From Rhodocollybia butyracea (Eukaryota > Basidiomycota > Agaricomycetes > Agaricales > Omphalotaceae), in contig JADNRY010000062.1 in NCBI GenBank assembly GCA_015501585.1, positions 186,001 to 250,000 on the forward strand: a stretch of DNA of 64,000 nt. The letters run 5' to 3'. The translations under genes and the position numbers were made by a program. The notes beneath the pieces are model-generated. The model made no database searches and was not told the origin of the DNA. It saw nothing but the letters and a program-made list of their open reading frames with translations. Numbering within the stretch: the first letter of the stretch is position 1; each line of letters begins with the position of its first letter. Of the stretch, positions 52,285-62,794 are shown piece by piece.

Positions 52285-55200
52285 GATGGTGAAAGAGTAA
52301 GTTGGGAAAGATAAATTTTTCTTTCCCTTTTTATAGGCACGACATGAGGCGTTGCCCGATCGTGGTTGTACATAAGGTACAGCCACCAAATGTGATTGTC
52401 GGGGCAATCTTTTACTAAAAGAAGCAGATGCCGTTGCTTCTGTGTGATTCTATTATATAGAATATTTTGATTGGAATGGAGACCTAACCAGTCGTCCGTG
52501 GAAGTCGTCGCCAGTCGTCGACGCCTTGAAGTTCTAGATATCTATCTAGAGCGACTAGTTCCTTACACGTTGTGTACGGTTCTGTGGTGGTATCACCAAG
52601 ATTCCATTTAATATGGAATAGTATTTTTCGGCCATCCCAATGATGTCCGATTATTTCATCGACTAACCATTCCACTGTGGATGGTTCGCCGAAATCGTAT
52701 GGCTCTGCTACAGAGCGCATAGGGAATAATGCATCATCGTTAGGATGATGCTTGCGTATTAGCGACGCGTGGAAGTTATTGTGTATTCCACGCTTTGCCA
52801 ACTCTGTTGGCAATCCGATTCGGTAGTTAGACAAATCTGGGTGTACCTCGACGACGGGGTACGGTCCTAAGAATTTTGGTAAGAGCTTGGTAGCCCTCCC
52901 CCTCGGCAAATTTAAGTTTTTTGTCGATAAGTAAACTAAATCATTTAGTTTAATTTCGGGTTCATCCCTTCTGTGCTTATTAGCATGGAAGGTTTGTTTT
53001 ACCCTTGCCTCGATAAGACTATCGTGGGCATCGGAGAGGTGCTGCAGGGCACGATCTGCGAATTCGCGTACACCCGGCGAGACTTTTGCATTGCTCGGGT
53101 ATTCGCAAACCATGGATGGCATGTACCCTCCATCTACCTCGAAGGGAGCATACCCTGTGCTCTCGTTTACGCTGGAATTCAATGCGAATTCCATCATTGG
53201 GCATTTTTCTACCCAGTCTTTTTGGTCTGCTTTGACCATTGACCGTAAGATTTGGCCAATTGAACGATTTACTCGTTCAGTTATTCCATCCGTTTGGGGT
53301 GGAATGATGTAGACATTAGGAGCTTTGCTCCTAGTAAGTGGTGTACTTCACGCCACCATCGTGACGTGAATTTTGAGTCTCTGTCTGAGACGATGGACTT
53401 AGGTAGTCCATGTAATTTTACGATCTCCTTTACGAAGATCCATGATAATTGCGATGCAGTTATCGTTGTTTTCACGGGTATAAGATGTACTCGTGAAGTC
53501 ATCCTGCAAATGACTACCCACAGGTAATCATATCCTTGCGATTCTGGGAATGGACCTATGAAATCCATTCCAATTGATTCCCATGGTTTCGTGGGGATCG
53601 GAAGCGAATGTAGCAAACCTATTGGTTTGCGATTGCTTGTTTTAATTTGCTGGCAAGTCTCACAAGACTTGCAGAATTCTTCAATGTTGCCATTGACCCG
53701 TGGCCACCAATACCATCGTCATACATAGTCGGCGGTTCGTTGTCCTCCGAAGTGACCAATTACTTCGTGAGCTTGTTCGGCTATTATGCCTCGCAAGCTC
53801 TTTCCATTGGCCGCTCGGCCAGACGGAATGCAGAGAACTATTTCTCCGCCATGATTTTTTGTGTAGATTAAACCATTTTCTACTGAGAATGGTTTATGGT
53901 GCTCAGGTTTACTGAGTACCTTGCAGAACAATGGGTCATCGGTATATAACCGCTTGACTTCTTCGATGAATTCATCCCTTTCGGGTAGAATTGTTAGAGG
54001 TTCTACACCTCTAGGCCTTGATTGGAAGACATTAATGTCTTCCTCGTTTGGGAGGATTACTGGTACCTTTGGTACCTGTATTTCCGCATTGGCTTGCATT
54101 TCTGCAGCCTCTTTGTCTCGTCGTTCGACGGGTTCGACTATTGGATGTTGCGCCATTTGTTTACCGCGCAGGCGTGATGAGCGCCTTAACTCTATATTGG
54201 CTAAGTGTTCCTTAGCCAATTCTTCGACTCTTCCTTGTGGAAGATCGTCCAGATTTTTGTCAATGCGTATATCCGCATTTACATATTCATGCGGTTCATG
54301 ATATTCATGAATCGCGTCAGATTCGTAGTAGCGCGATAATGCGTCGGCTACTTTGTTGGTTATTCCTTTGATATAACGTATATCAAAATCAAATCTGGAT
54401 AGGTATTCCATCCATCGAGCTTGTCTACTGGACAATTTTCGTTGCGTTAGAAAGAATTCTAATGCTTTGTGGTCAGTGACCACATGAATTCAATATCCAA
54501 GAAGTTTATCTTCCCATTTGAGAAGAGCTTCGAGGATAGCTAGAGTTTCTATTTCAAAAACTCTATAGTTATGCTGCGCTGCAGTAAACTTTCTGGACAT
54601 GAAGCCGGCAGGCCTACACTGTTGCCATGTAGGTCCTTGACCATACATGCATCCGACGCCGGATACCGACGCGTCGCAGATGACCCATATAGGTTCGTCT
54701 TTATTAGTATTTATAGGCTTCAGTATTGGAGCCTTGGTTGCCAGTCTTTTGATGTGCTGAAAGCACGTTTCATGGACTGGCATCCATACGAAAGGAACAT
54801 TGTTCCTTGTCATTATAGACAGTGGTCCAGTATACTGGGCTACATCTGGCATGTACGGGCTATGTATTGTACTAACCCCAAGAATTGTTGTACGTCGTTG
54901 AACGTACGCGGAGTTCGCCATTTGCGAATCCTGTCCATCTTGTCGGTATCTGCGTGGATACCTTTATCGTCTATGGAATGTCCAAGACAGTCCACTGTAG
55001 CAGAGAAGAGCTCGCATTTAGCGGCTCGAAGGAAGAAATGATGCTTCCTAAGGCAATCAAGTACATCTCTGATGTGCTTAACATGTTCTTCTAGTGTATC
55101 ACTGAAGACAAAGATATCGTCGAGATATGCATGTACATATCTTCCGATAGCGTCGCGAAAGATGAATGTCATCATTTGCTGGAAAGTGGCTGGGCATTAC

Positions 55201-56186
55201 AGTCCCCCATCATCATGACATTACTGATGAATGTCCCGAAGATGCAGGCGAATGCTGTTTTCCACACATCGCCTGCTTCAGTACGAATTTGTTCGTACGC
55301 ATCACTAAGATCGATCTTGGATCGATACTTATGTTTGGCTACATCCGTTCGGATGTTATCCTGGTCAGGGAAAGGAGTGACATCCTTTACCGTGTTATCA
55401 TTCCGTTGACGATAGTCAATAATGGTACGTAGTGTACCATTTTTCTTTGGAATACAAAGCATAGGTGCAGCCTGCGGAGCAGGTTGCTGTATCCACCAGT
55501 TTGATCTGGTGTATTTACCGATTTTATCAGTAAGTTGCGTTTTTAGGTGATCTGGGCACCTAGGCATATAATAATTATATCGCCGTTGTTCATCGATTAG
55601 TTTAATTCAATGATTGATTTCTCGTAGTGGTGGGAGTACCTCTGGTACTCCCCCGAGTATATCTTTATACTCATCGATTATCATTGCGTGGATCATCGGT
55701 ATTTGATCATCTGTAAATGGTCCTTGCTTTTGTAGCGAGGAAAAGTCTATCGGGCTGTCCTCTTGAACTGCCTTGAATTCCTCGTCCCCTGATTCGGGTT
55801 CGGATTCAGGAGAATTGTCCTTCTCCTTTTCTCGTTGAGCTCTAAGCTTAACTTGTTTGCGCACACTCTCGGGAAACATTTCACGAGATATTTCTTGTAA
55901 GACTTCGACATAATTGTCGAGGTCTTCTGCCGATAACATAGTTGTTTTCGGTGTTTGTGATGAATCATTTTCATCATATTTCTCCAGTATTACTGGGAAA
56001 TGGTGCGGAAAGCTCCTTGCGGAGCGTTGTAATTCTGAACGAAGATGTTCTTTGTCCACTATCGTCTCAATTTCCACTATTGGAATTTCGTTATTTTTCG
56101 ACTTCTTTGAAGTTGAAACTGCAGCTAGTCACTCTTTACTAGCTTGCGTTTCCGTTCTTCGGAATTTCCCATTAAGGGTTTCCTTT

Positions 56187-56352
56187 TGTTGGTTAATAAA
56201 GACTCCTAGACTCTTAGATGGCTCTGAGATGGCTCTGAGATGGCGGTTCAAGACTACTATTAGATTGTTATCAAGGGTTGTAGTTACACATCATTTGTAT
56301 ATATGTGTTTGTCCACAGCCTCGATTGAGCAGCCCAGGATAAATATCCAACA
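56187..56352 (-). repeat. TR-GAG 3' LTR
   Basis: 166 bp, by eye identical to 57640-57805. Contains a tandem GATGGCTCTGA repeat and borders TGTTGG/CCAACA. Confidence 0.95.
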
Positions 56353-56363
56353 CTCCCCCTCTG
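56353..56363 (-). other. TR-GAG polypurine tract
   Basis: Minus-strand CAGAGGGGGAG directly before the 3' LTR. Confidence 0.75.
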
Positions 56364-56400
56364 CGAAACAAAGAGAGCTCCCCCTAAGCTATAAATATAA

Positions 56401-57498
56401 TCAAGCATGAAAATCAATATACTCCTCCTCTTCAAAGGGTGGACAAGTAGGATGAGCAGAAAAACCATAAGTATCAATAGGAGCAATGAAATGTGAAGAG
56501 ATGTTATTGGGAGGATTGTGAGTGATGTGCGCAGTGTCATATGTGCGGTTAAGACACCAGTGCTTGACTTCCTCTGGCATGTCCTTGACACAGTTAGAAG
56601 CCTTGTGCGACATACCTCCACAACGGTGACAGCCATCCATAGACATATCGCACCAGCGATTTCCGCGACTGTCTATAAATCCTTGTCCATCTTCATGGCC
56701 GCTTCCATTGGAAGCTCCCCCTCTTCCTCCCCCTCTACCACTAAAACTTTCCCTAGTACCAGATCCATTCCGACTTCCTCCTTTACTTCCCTTTCGGAAA
56801 GCTGTAGCATAAGCATGAGCAGCCTCTACACGGGAGGATGGTTCAGACGGGTTATTAATCCCATCTAAAATTTCATCGGCTCTCTTCTCAGGGTCAAATG
56901 AAACCATAGCACTCTCAAGAACAGTGCGGCAGGTTTTAAGATTGGGCTCGCCAGTAGGTTGGGCGAGAAGAGATGTTTTCCAGGCCTCGAATGATGAATG
57001 AAGGTTCTGGAGCATGATATCCTTGTGATAACTATCAGAGATTGTTTCACCGGAAGGGAGTAGTGCCTGAAGACGAGCACGCATATCATCCAAAGCATCA
57101 AGATAGACTTTGGTTGGTTTAAGCGGATCATGCGTAATGCGGTGATAGGCAGCACGTGTAGCTGAACGTGAGGAAAATGATGATTTTTCAAAATAGGAGA
57201 CAAGTGCACTCCAGATTTCGGAAGCATTTGTCTTATCCTTGTAGATGTTTCGGCAGTCTCGATTAGTGAGGGATTTAATGATGGACGCAGCCTGTGAGTT
57301 GAGTCGATCCCATTCCTTGGCATCAGCAGCCTCTGATGGACGTGAAGTCAACCCTGTGGCAATCTTGGCGCTCTGACCATCTGCACTAAGCACCATTTGC
57401 AGAACATCCTCTTTCCAGTTGCTCCAGTCATCAGCATTTGTAGTGGAAAGTAGGGGAATGTTCCTTCCAAGATTAAGAAGAGCTGAAAGTGTGGCCAT
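56401..57498 (-). CDS. gag: Copia-type gag polyprotein of the TR-GAG element
   Basis: A single intact 365-residue frame starting MATLSALLNLGRNIPLLS. It has the Copia gag fold signals (NADDWSNWKEDVLQMVL, IWSALVSYFEKSS, VYLDALDDMRARLQALL, MLQNLHSSFEAWKTSLL), a Gly/Arg/Ser-rich linker and one canonical CCHC zinc knuckle (CHRCGGMSHKASNC). The frame has no stop or frameshift, in contrast to the host Gypsy around it, consistent with selection or very young age. Confidence 0.93.
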   Translation of the reverse strand: MATLSALLNLGRNIPLLSTTNADDWSNWKEDVLQMVLSADGQSAKIATGLTSRPSEAADAKEWDRLNSQAASIIKSLTNRDCRNIYKDKTNASEIWSALVSYFEKSSFSSRSATRAAYHRITHDPLKPTKVYLDALDDMRARLQALLPSGETISDSYHKDIMLQNLHSSFEAWKTSLLAQPTGEPNLKTCRTVLESAMVSFDPEKRADEILDGINNPSEPSSRVEAAHAYATAFRKGSKGGSRNGSGTRESFSGRGGGRGGASNGSGHEDGQGFIDSRGNRWCDMSMDGCHRCGGMSHKASNCVKDMPEEVKHWCLNRTYDTAHITHNPPNNISSHFIAPIDTYGFSAHPTCPPFEEEEYIDFHA

Positions 57499-57625
57499 AG
57501 TGAATGAATATGAGTCGTTGAAAAGGGATTGGGGATGGGATGATGAAATGAGTGAGATTGAGTGATTGGGTGAAAAGTAAAGCTCCTAGATGATGAATAA
57601 AACTCCTAGATGTATAGTGTGGACA

Positions 57626-57639
57626 CGGGGCCCATAACC
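57626..57639 (-). other. TR-GAG primer binding site, initiator-tRNA anticodon arm type
   Basis: Right after the 5' LTR the sense strand reads GGTTATGGGCCCCG. Its complement CGGGGCCCATAACC matches the anticodon arm of eukaryotic initiator tRNA-Met (GGGCTCATAACC) with one mismatch. Drosophila copia and yeast Ty5 use such an internal half-tRNA primer. The match is seen; the use is inferred. Confidence 0.65.
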
Positions 57640-57805
57640 TGTTGGTTAATAAAGACTCCTAGACTCTTAGATGGCTCTGAGATGGCTCTGAGATGGCGGT
57701 TCAAGACTACTATTAGATTGTTATCAAGGGTTGTAGTTACACATCATTTGTATATATGTGTTTGTCCACAGCCTCGATTGAGCAGCCCAGGATAAATATC
57801 CAACA
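57640..57805 (-). repeat. TR-GAG 5' LTR
   Basis: 166 bp, matches 56187-56352 base for base by eye. It is followed on the right by the CCTTT target copy. Confidence 0.95.
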
Positions 57806-58703
57806 CCTTTTTCATTGCGGTTTGGCGCGCAAATTCCATTGCGTCCTCCCCCACGGAAAGATATGGTGCTACCTTTCCTTTGATAAAGATTACATCCTTA
57901 TCGAAGTCGAGTTGTATTCCATGCTTACGCATGAATTGCGTTCCTAGGATCGCATCGTATCTATCGACATTTATAATGTCGAAGTATACTTTTTCATCAA
58001 TACCTCCATATGAGGTATTTACACTCGTGCCAAAATTGAATTTGGCTTTACTTCCTACCGTTCCTAGTTGTAGTGAATGCTGATCAGCTAGCTGATGAGC
58101 TTTTATGTTCGCTATGCGAACAAACGAGGGGCTTAATGCCTCTATTGTGCATCCGGAGTCGAATAGCGTAAACGCTTCGACTCCCCCGATATTTACTATC
58201 ACTGTCATTGGACGACGATCTTTCGCTGGACCTCTATTTGGTCGCGGCATTTGTTTACTTGAAGTTCGAAAACCTTTACCTTTTTCAGGTTTTGGTTCTT
58301 TGTCTTCATGGTGACTGATAGCAGTCAACCGATCTTCATTCATTATGAATGAATGATAGTGAGGATCTATGGATAAGAATAAATCATCATCCATATCCTC
58401 TTCTATGCAGACCGGTGGTCCGCAATCATCTAATGGATTTTCAAAATCCTCAGAATCGGTCTGAACCGGTTCCATTATGCGACCATAGTAGTCGCTAAAG
58501 TCATCATCGTCGTCATATAGTCGACCGACATATTCATCCTCGTATGGTTCGAGGGTGTATTCTCCTTCGGACGATTCCTCGTCATTAGGATCAGTTATGT
58601 TCGGAGATTCATCATTTTGAATCTCTTCTTCGACTATCGGAGGAGATTCTATCTCCTCTTGTTCATCCTCTTCTTGGATGACATACATGCGGGGTTGCCC
58701 GTA

Positions 58704-61475
58704 TCATTCACAAGTAGGGTCATTTGCAAAATGTCCCGGTTTGCCACATCCGTAGCAGAGTTTTCTAGTGCTTGTGTCACTAGACGGTTTAGGTCTTGAA
58801 CTCTTAGAGTTCGTTACCTGTCCCGTGCTTCTGAGTGTATTCTCAGTGCGTACGGGCTTCGATTTATTATTGGAGAAGCGATGCTTCACCAGTTGAAATG
58901 GTCGTCCTTTGACGAGCACTGGACCATATTTATATGGTCCTGTACTACCACTTGGTTGTACTTTTGCTTCACGGCGTATTCGCTTAGTGATATATTTCGA
59001 GTCTTCAGAGCTCGGTTTCTTACGTGAAGTCACGTAGTAATCTTCGAGATGACAATTGTCCTCGAGTCTAGTAACTGCTTTGACCATTGTTCTGAGTTTA
59101 GCATACTCTGGAACGATGCCTTGGTTCGCTAGATGTTTCAGTATCATAATGGGTAACCCATTAATGAATTGATTGCGCATCGCAGCCGAATTAGGCGGCT
59201 GCTGCATCCTTGCCGCCCATCTTAATAGGGTGGCATGATAATCTCGTACGCCTTTAGCGGGCGAGTATATTACTTGTTCAAACTGCTGAGCAGCTTGATG
59301 TATTGTAGATGCTTGTACGCATCTATCGAAGATTCCTATTATGGTGTCTTCGAATTTCCAGGATATTGTGATCCTATGAGGTCCATCGACTTCGTCGTTG
59401 TACCAATCAAGGGCTTTGTCCTTGAGGAATAACCCCAATACCTGGAGGCGTGTTTTATCGTGGTCTTTACCACAATAGCGATTTACAGCCATCCATCTGA
59501 GAAGGATGGCTAACCATCTCTCGAAAATTTCTACGTCTGGCGTACCATCGTATGCCTCAGGCGTTGGGAGCTTGATATTCTTAGCTCCGTCTGTATTTGT
59601 GACGGGTTTCCCCACTGCATGACGTACCATACGTCGATACACTCTGTGTACCTGGTGTTTCCATCGGGCACGACGTTCGTCATCCCCTGTTTTCTCTCGC
59701 AGTTTAGCTGCAAGTTTTCGTCGCACCTTACGCTGTTGTGATTTACTAAGATTTGCCTGTGGTTGAATTATATAATTCACCCAGGAATCATTAGATGAGG
59801 AGTCAGAATCGGACTCCTTGTCGTTATCGTCTGATGATTCATCAGACCAAGGCGTACCTTTACGCTTCTTGTCTCTATCGCTAGAGTCAGAGCTGTCGGA
59901 GTTATCATCAGGATCTCCAGGTGTGCCGGAGGCATACCTAACTCTGCCACCCTTGTAGGGTTGCGACGATTGAGCTTGCTTTGAGGAGGTATTATTATAC
60001 TCCCGATCCCAAACTTCTCGTGGAGTAGTTAGTTTGTCGACGGGGATGCCGTCGTCATTGAATCCTACCATCTGGTCAGGGAATGCATCTGGTATCATAC
60101 CAGATGTTCTGAGACTATAGTTGTGTTGTCTCTGAATCACTACGCGACTTTCCCAATCGCTCGTTATCCCGTTCGGGAGCGGCATACTAGGCGATCTTAT
60201 CGCCGTCAGTGCAGTATTATTCTGTACTTCATTTATCAGTGGTACCGGTGTTGGTACTACTATTGGCGATGCCTGTACTATTGTAGCTGGCAGTGTTGGT
60301 AGTACTACTGTTTGTGGTACTGCTTGTTGTATTGTTACTGGTGGGATCACCGTAGTAATTGGCTCTTTCTTTACAGAAGCCTTCATTTTAGCAGGTACTG
60401 TTTGTACTTGCTGTGTAAGAGTTACCGGAGGTAACTGTTGTTGTGCGGGTGGTACTACTGTATGTATTACCATTGTGCTCGGACCAGGTCCTTGCGTGTT
60501 TTGTTGACGAACGACTTGTGTCGTTGTCTGTGTTTGTGCCATACGTACCGTTATCGGTGCTGACGGCGCTATCGTTTTCGTTTGTATTCCTTGTGTAGGA
60601 ATACTAACATCAACCAATGGTTGGTTTTTACGATAATGTTCATTCAATTCTTGAATGAATGCTTCGTGAGCTTTGATAAGGGACTCATTTCTCAATGGTC
60701 CCACTATTGTTGACTCTGTCCGTTGGATGGGGTCATTTTTCCGTATACTAATTGTAGGCGGAGTAGGTAACGATCTCGGTCCTCTTGGGGCCGGAAACAT
60801 TCTTCCTGTGAAGATGTTTTGCCTTATTACTGGAGAGTAACGAAGCGTCTGGGGTTCATTTGATTTACCCATTGTCGAGTTTGATAAGTCGATGACTGGG
60901 CTTTCATTTGCATGAACTCCTTTATTTGGCGTTTTGTTCGTTTGGGAAGTTTGATTCTTCCTTATCGTTACAAAGTTGCCAAAGTTATTATAGGGATCGC
61001 TTTGGCGATCACCTTCTTCTACAACCTCGGTTTCAAGGTTGTCAAATAGACCTTCACCTTCAGGTGGGTCTATCGGATCGAATGAATCCGTATGCCATAC
61101 ATTATGTATTGGCTTGAAAGATTCTTTAGGTCTCCGATCTCAGGCACCTGGTGGTTCGTATATTCCCATCGTTTGACGGAACGGATGTGTGGTAGGCTTT
61201 ATGCCTTCCCAACGACTTGTTTGTTCATTGTCAGGCGGTAATGCCGCCTGTAATACCGCTGGCATTACTGCTGGCGGTCGGGCTACGGGCATTGCTATGC
61301 TCGTAAGGTTACCAGTATCTGGTAACGGTCTGGACTTACTCATTCCGGATGGTCCGGACCAACGTTCTACCGCGGTAGCTATACGGTTTAGTGCTTGCGC
61401 ACCTTGTCCATAGAACTGCGATAGTTCTTGCATGGCCTCTGTGAAGAGTCGGATACGAGTCTCCTTTGCCAACAC
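58704..61475 (-). pseudogene. gag: Gypsy gag, one internal TGA
   Basis: Starts at Met 61475 (MLAKETRIRLFTEAMQELSQ). A TGA at 61140-61142 interrupts it, then the same frame stays open through Gly/Pro- and Thr/Val/Pro-rich parts into the capsid-like region (TPDVEIFERWLAILLRWM, DKALDWYNDEVDGPH, QFINGLPIMILKHLANQG). It ends with a zinc knuckle CYGCGKPGHFANDPTC, whose last spacing is H-X6-C instead of H-X4-C. A second TGA (58704-58706) separates it from protease in the same frame. Confidence 0.88.
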
Positions 61476-61582
61476 TGTATTTTATATACTCAGATCTGGG
61501 TTTACTAGGCAGTAGATTAGCCTTAGGGTTGATATATACTGAGTAGGCTACAATCTTGTTATATGGGTTTATTGGGTGTAAG

Positions 61583-61864
61583 TATTACTGGAAAGGCTCA
61601 GTAATAGTGGTATAGGTCGTGAGTACTACTGGAAATACTCAGTAGTAGTGCTGTAAGTCGTTGTTATTACTGGAAACACTCAGTAATGGAGTCGTAAGTA
61701 TTACTGGAATATGCTCAGTAATCTTCACAGGATAAATGTGGGAGTCGTAAATATTACTGGAAACGCTCAGTAATTCGTCAGGGATGCTGGTAAATTCACT
61801 ATATTGGAATGGTGCTCAATATAGGCTTCAAAACAGTGTACTTATCTGGTATTTGCTCAGTAAG
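61583..61864 (-). repeat. array of seven hairpins upstream of gag
   Basis: Inverted repeats at 61583-61606, 61624-61647, 61666-61687, 61700-61722, 61753-61774, 61799-61824 and (imperfect) 61841-61864. In sense RNA the usual stem is ATTACTG/CAGTAAT with a loop AG-N2-4-TTC. Two units have different stems that still pair (ACTACTG/CAGTAGT and CTATATTG/CAATATAG). They lie 110-390 nt upstream of the gag Met. Confidence 0.85.
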
Positions 61865-62286
61865 TATCTAGTTATTGGATGTATTCTCAAGGTAATGCTC
61901 TCAAGATAGTAGTCAGAATGCAGAGTGTATATTCACGAAGTGGTGGTTACAAAATAAGAAGTCTGGGGACCAGAAATCGAATAGCTCACTATTTTATAGT
62001 GTTTCGGTAGGTTCCCGGTTCCCCAATATGACTCGTTATGTGTAATAATGACTATATACAAGTAAATAATTGTCGGTACTTAACTACTGACTATAGATGA
62101 CTAGATAAGCATAGATATGACTCGTTTCTAAGAGAAGAGTCATTTGTGCATGATTACGGGACGTTGGCAAGGTCCCGAGAACAATCCGTAGATTCCGTAG
62201 AATTCCAAATCAGAGATTAACAATCTTTATAAGATTGTTTGATTGATCAATTGTCTAAATTAATGCAATTGATTGATGTCGATCCA

Positions 62287-62637
62287 CTACTCGGATAAGC
62301 GCTCCCGCGCACTTGTTTCCTTGATACGCTTCCTGACAGCCTCCTTGAGGTCATTCATGTCTGCGAAGCCTTTATTGCTAAAGGCTCCCTGAGACTCATT
62401 AGACTCAGAAAGTTTATCGTGTGTCGTATTTGACACACGCTCACGGATGTCTTCGACATCACTTACATTCTGCCTGTCGTTAGACGGCTCAATTTCAGGA
62501 CTTTGTCCTGCATACGGTGGTAGTCGTGAACTATGACTACCGTCGTGTGAATTTATTGGTGACGTGGCATCACCATGTTGTGAGTGGCGATTGCTTGCAT
62601 CTCGTTGGGACTTCTCTGAGTTCCTGTTTTGGTCCAT
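62287..62637 (-). CDS. small leader ORF of the Gypsy element
   Basis: A 116-codon frame near the 5' LTR starts MDQNRNSEKSQRDASNRHSQ and ends KEAVRKRIKETSARERLSE at TAG. It is highly polar, without cysteines or hydrophobic core, so probably disordered apart from a short charged helix at the end. It lies upstream of the hairpin array and of gag, in a position where translation of gag would need re-initiation or internal entry. No family recognised. Confidence 0.5.
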   Translation of the reverse strand: MDQNRNSEKSQRDASNRHSQHGDATSPINSHDGSHSSRLPPYAGQSPEIEPSNDRQNVSDVEDIRERVSNTTHDKLSESNESQGAFSNKGFADMNDLKEAVRKRIKETSARERLSE

Positions 62638-62794
62638 GTGATTGAACTTTTGTTGATTTTGCTTGGCGCTTTTGATGCGGAGTAAGAGTGGTGATAATTT
62701 TTTAGATTACTTTATAATTCTAGTCGAGTAGTTATTACTTCTCGTAGTTTTGTGCACACAATCTTTTAATAAAGATTTTTGATGCTCAAAAAAG
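62638..62794 (-). other. Gypsy 5' untranslated segment and primer-site region
   Basis: Immediately after the 5' LTR the sense strand reads CTTTTTTGAGCATC. The start has no TGG complementary to a tRNA CCA end, so the primer is unclear. The same CTTTTTTGAGCA follows the older LTR at 63055, which suggests a conserved priming site. Confidence 0.5.

Larger units (their letters stand above)
56187..57805 (-). mobile_element. TR-GAG: non-autonomous Copia-type element carrying only gag
   Basis: Two identical 166-bp LTRs (56187-56352 and 57640-57805) with TGTTGG...CCAACA borders enclose 1287 bp that encode only a gag protein. The target duplication CCTTT is present at 56182-56186 and 57806-57810. A primer site and a purine tract are in place, but no protease, integrase or RT exists. 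This is the layout described in plants as terminal-repeat retrotransposon with gag domain. It needs enzymes from an autonomous Copia relative elsewhere. Identical LTRs imply very recent movement. Confidence 0.93.
52484..58703 (-). pseudogene. pol: Gypsy pol: protease, RT, RNase H, integrase, chromodomain-like tail
   Basis: Continues the gag frame after TGA 58704-58706. The protease has FDSGCTIEALS (DSG triad), the RT has LRTIIDYRQRN, KIDLSDAYEQIR and YLDDIFVFSD, and RNase H includes VICDASVSGVGC and VTDHKALEF. The integrase has an HHCC finger (HEVIGHFGG...CKSCETC) and a DDE core (GMDFIGPF, VSDRDSKF, TERVNRS). The end EWLVDEIIGHHWDGRKILFHIKW resembles a chromodomain. It is split at 56187-57805 by a Copia-type insertion, and carries in-frame TGA at 56129, 55607, 54490 and 53719, with one-base losses at C-runs near 55192, 54857 and 53296. 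Confidence 0.93.

Noticed and set aside
53921..55041. Plus-strand ORFs inside the retrotransposon
   Set aside because: They mirror the RT/RNase H/integrase frames on the minus strand.
58704..58706. Programmed read-through of TGA between gag and protease
   Set aside because: The same codon also interrupts RT, RNase H, integrase and the 3' ORF at places where an Arg is expected, so mutation from CGA explains all cases at once.
51025..61142. TGA read as Trp or another amino acid in this genome
   Set aside because: Host genes such as CDC42 and RAD1 end at TGA, and eRF1 keeps the NIKS and YxCxxxF motifs of an all-stop reader.
61583..61864. CRISPR-like array
   Set aside because: The repeats are hairpins with diverging stems in an LTR element of a eukaryote, with irregular spacing and no unique spacers of constant length.
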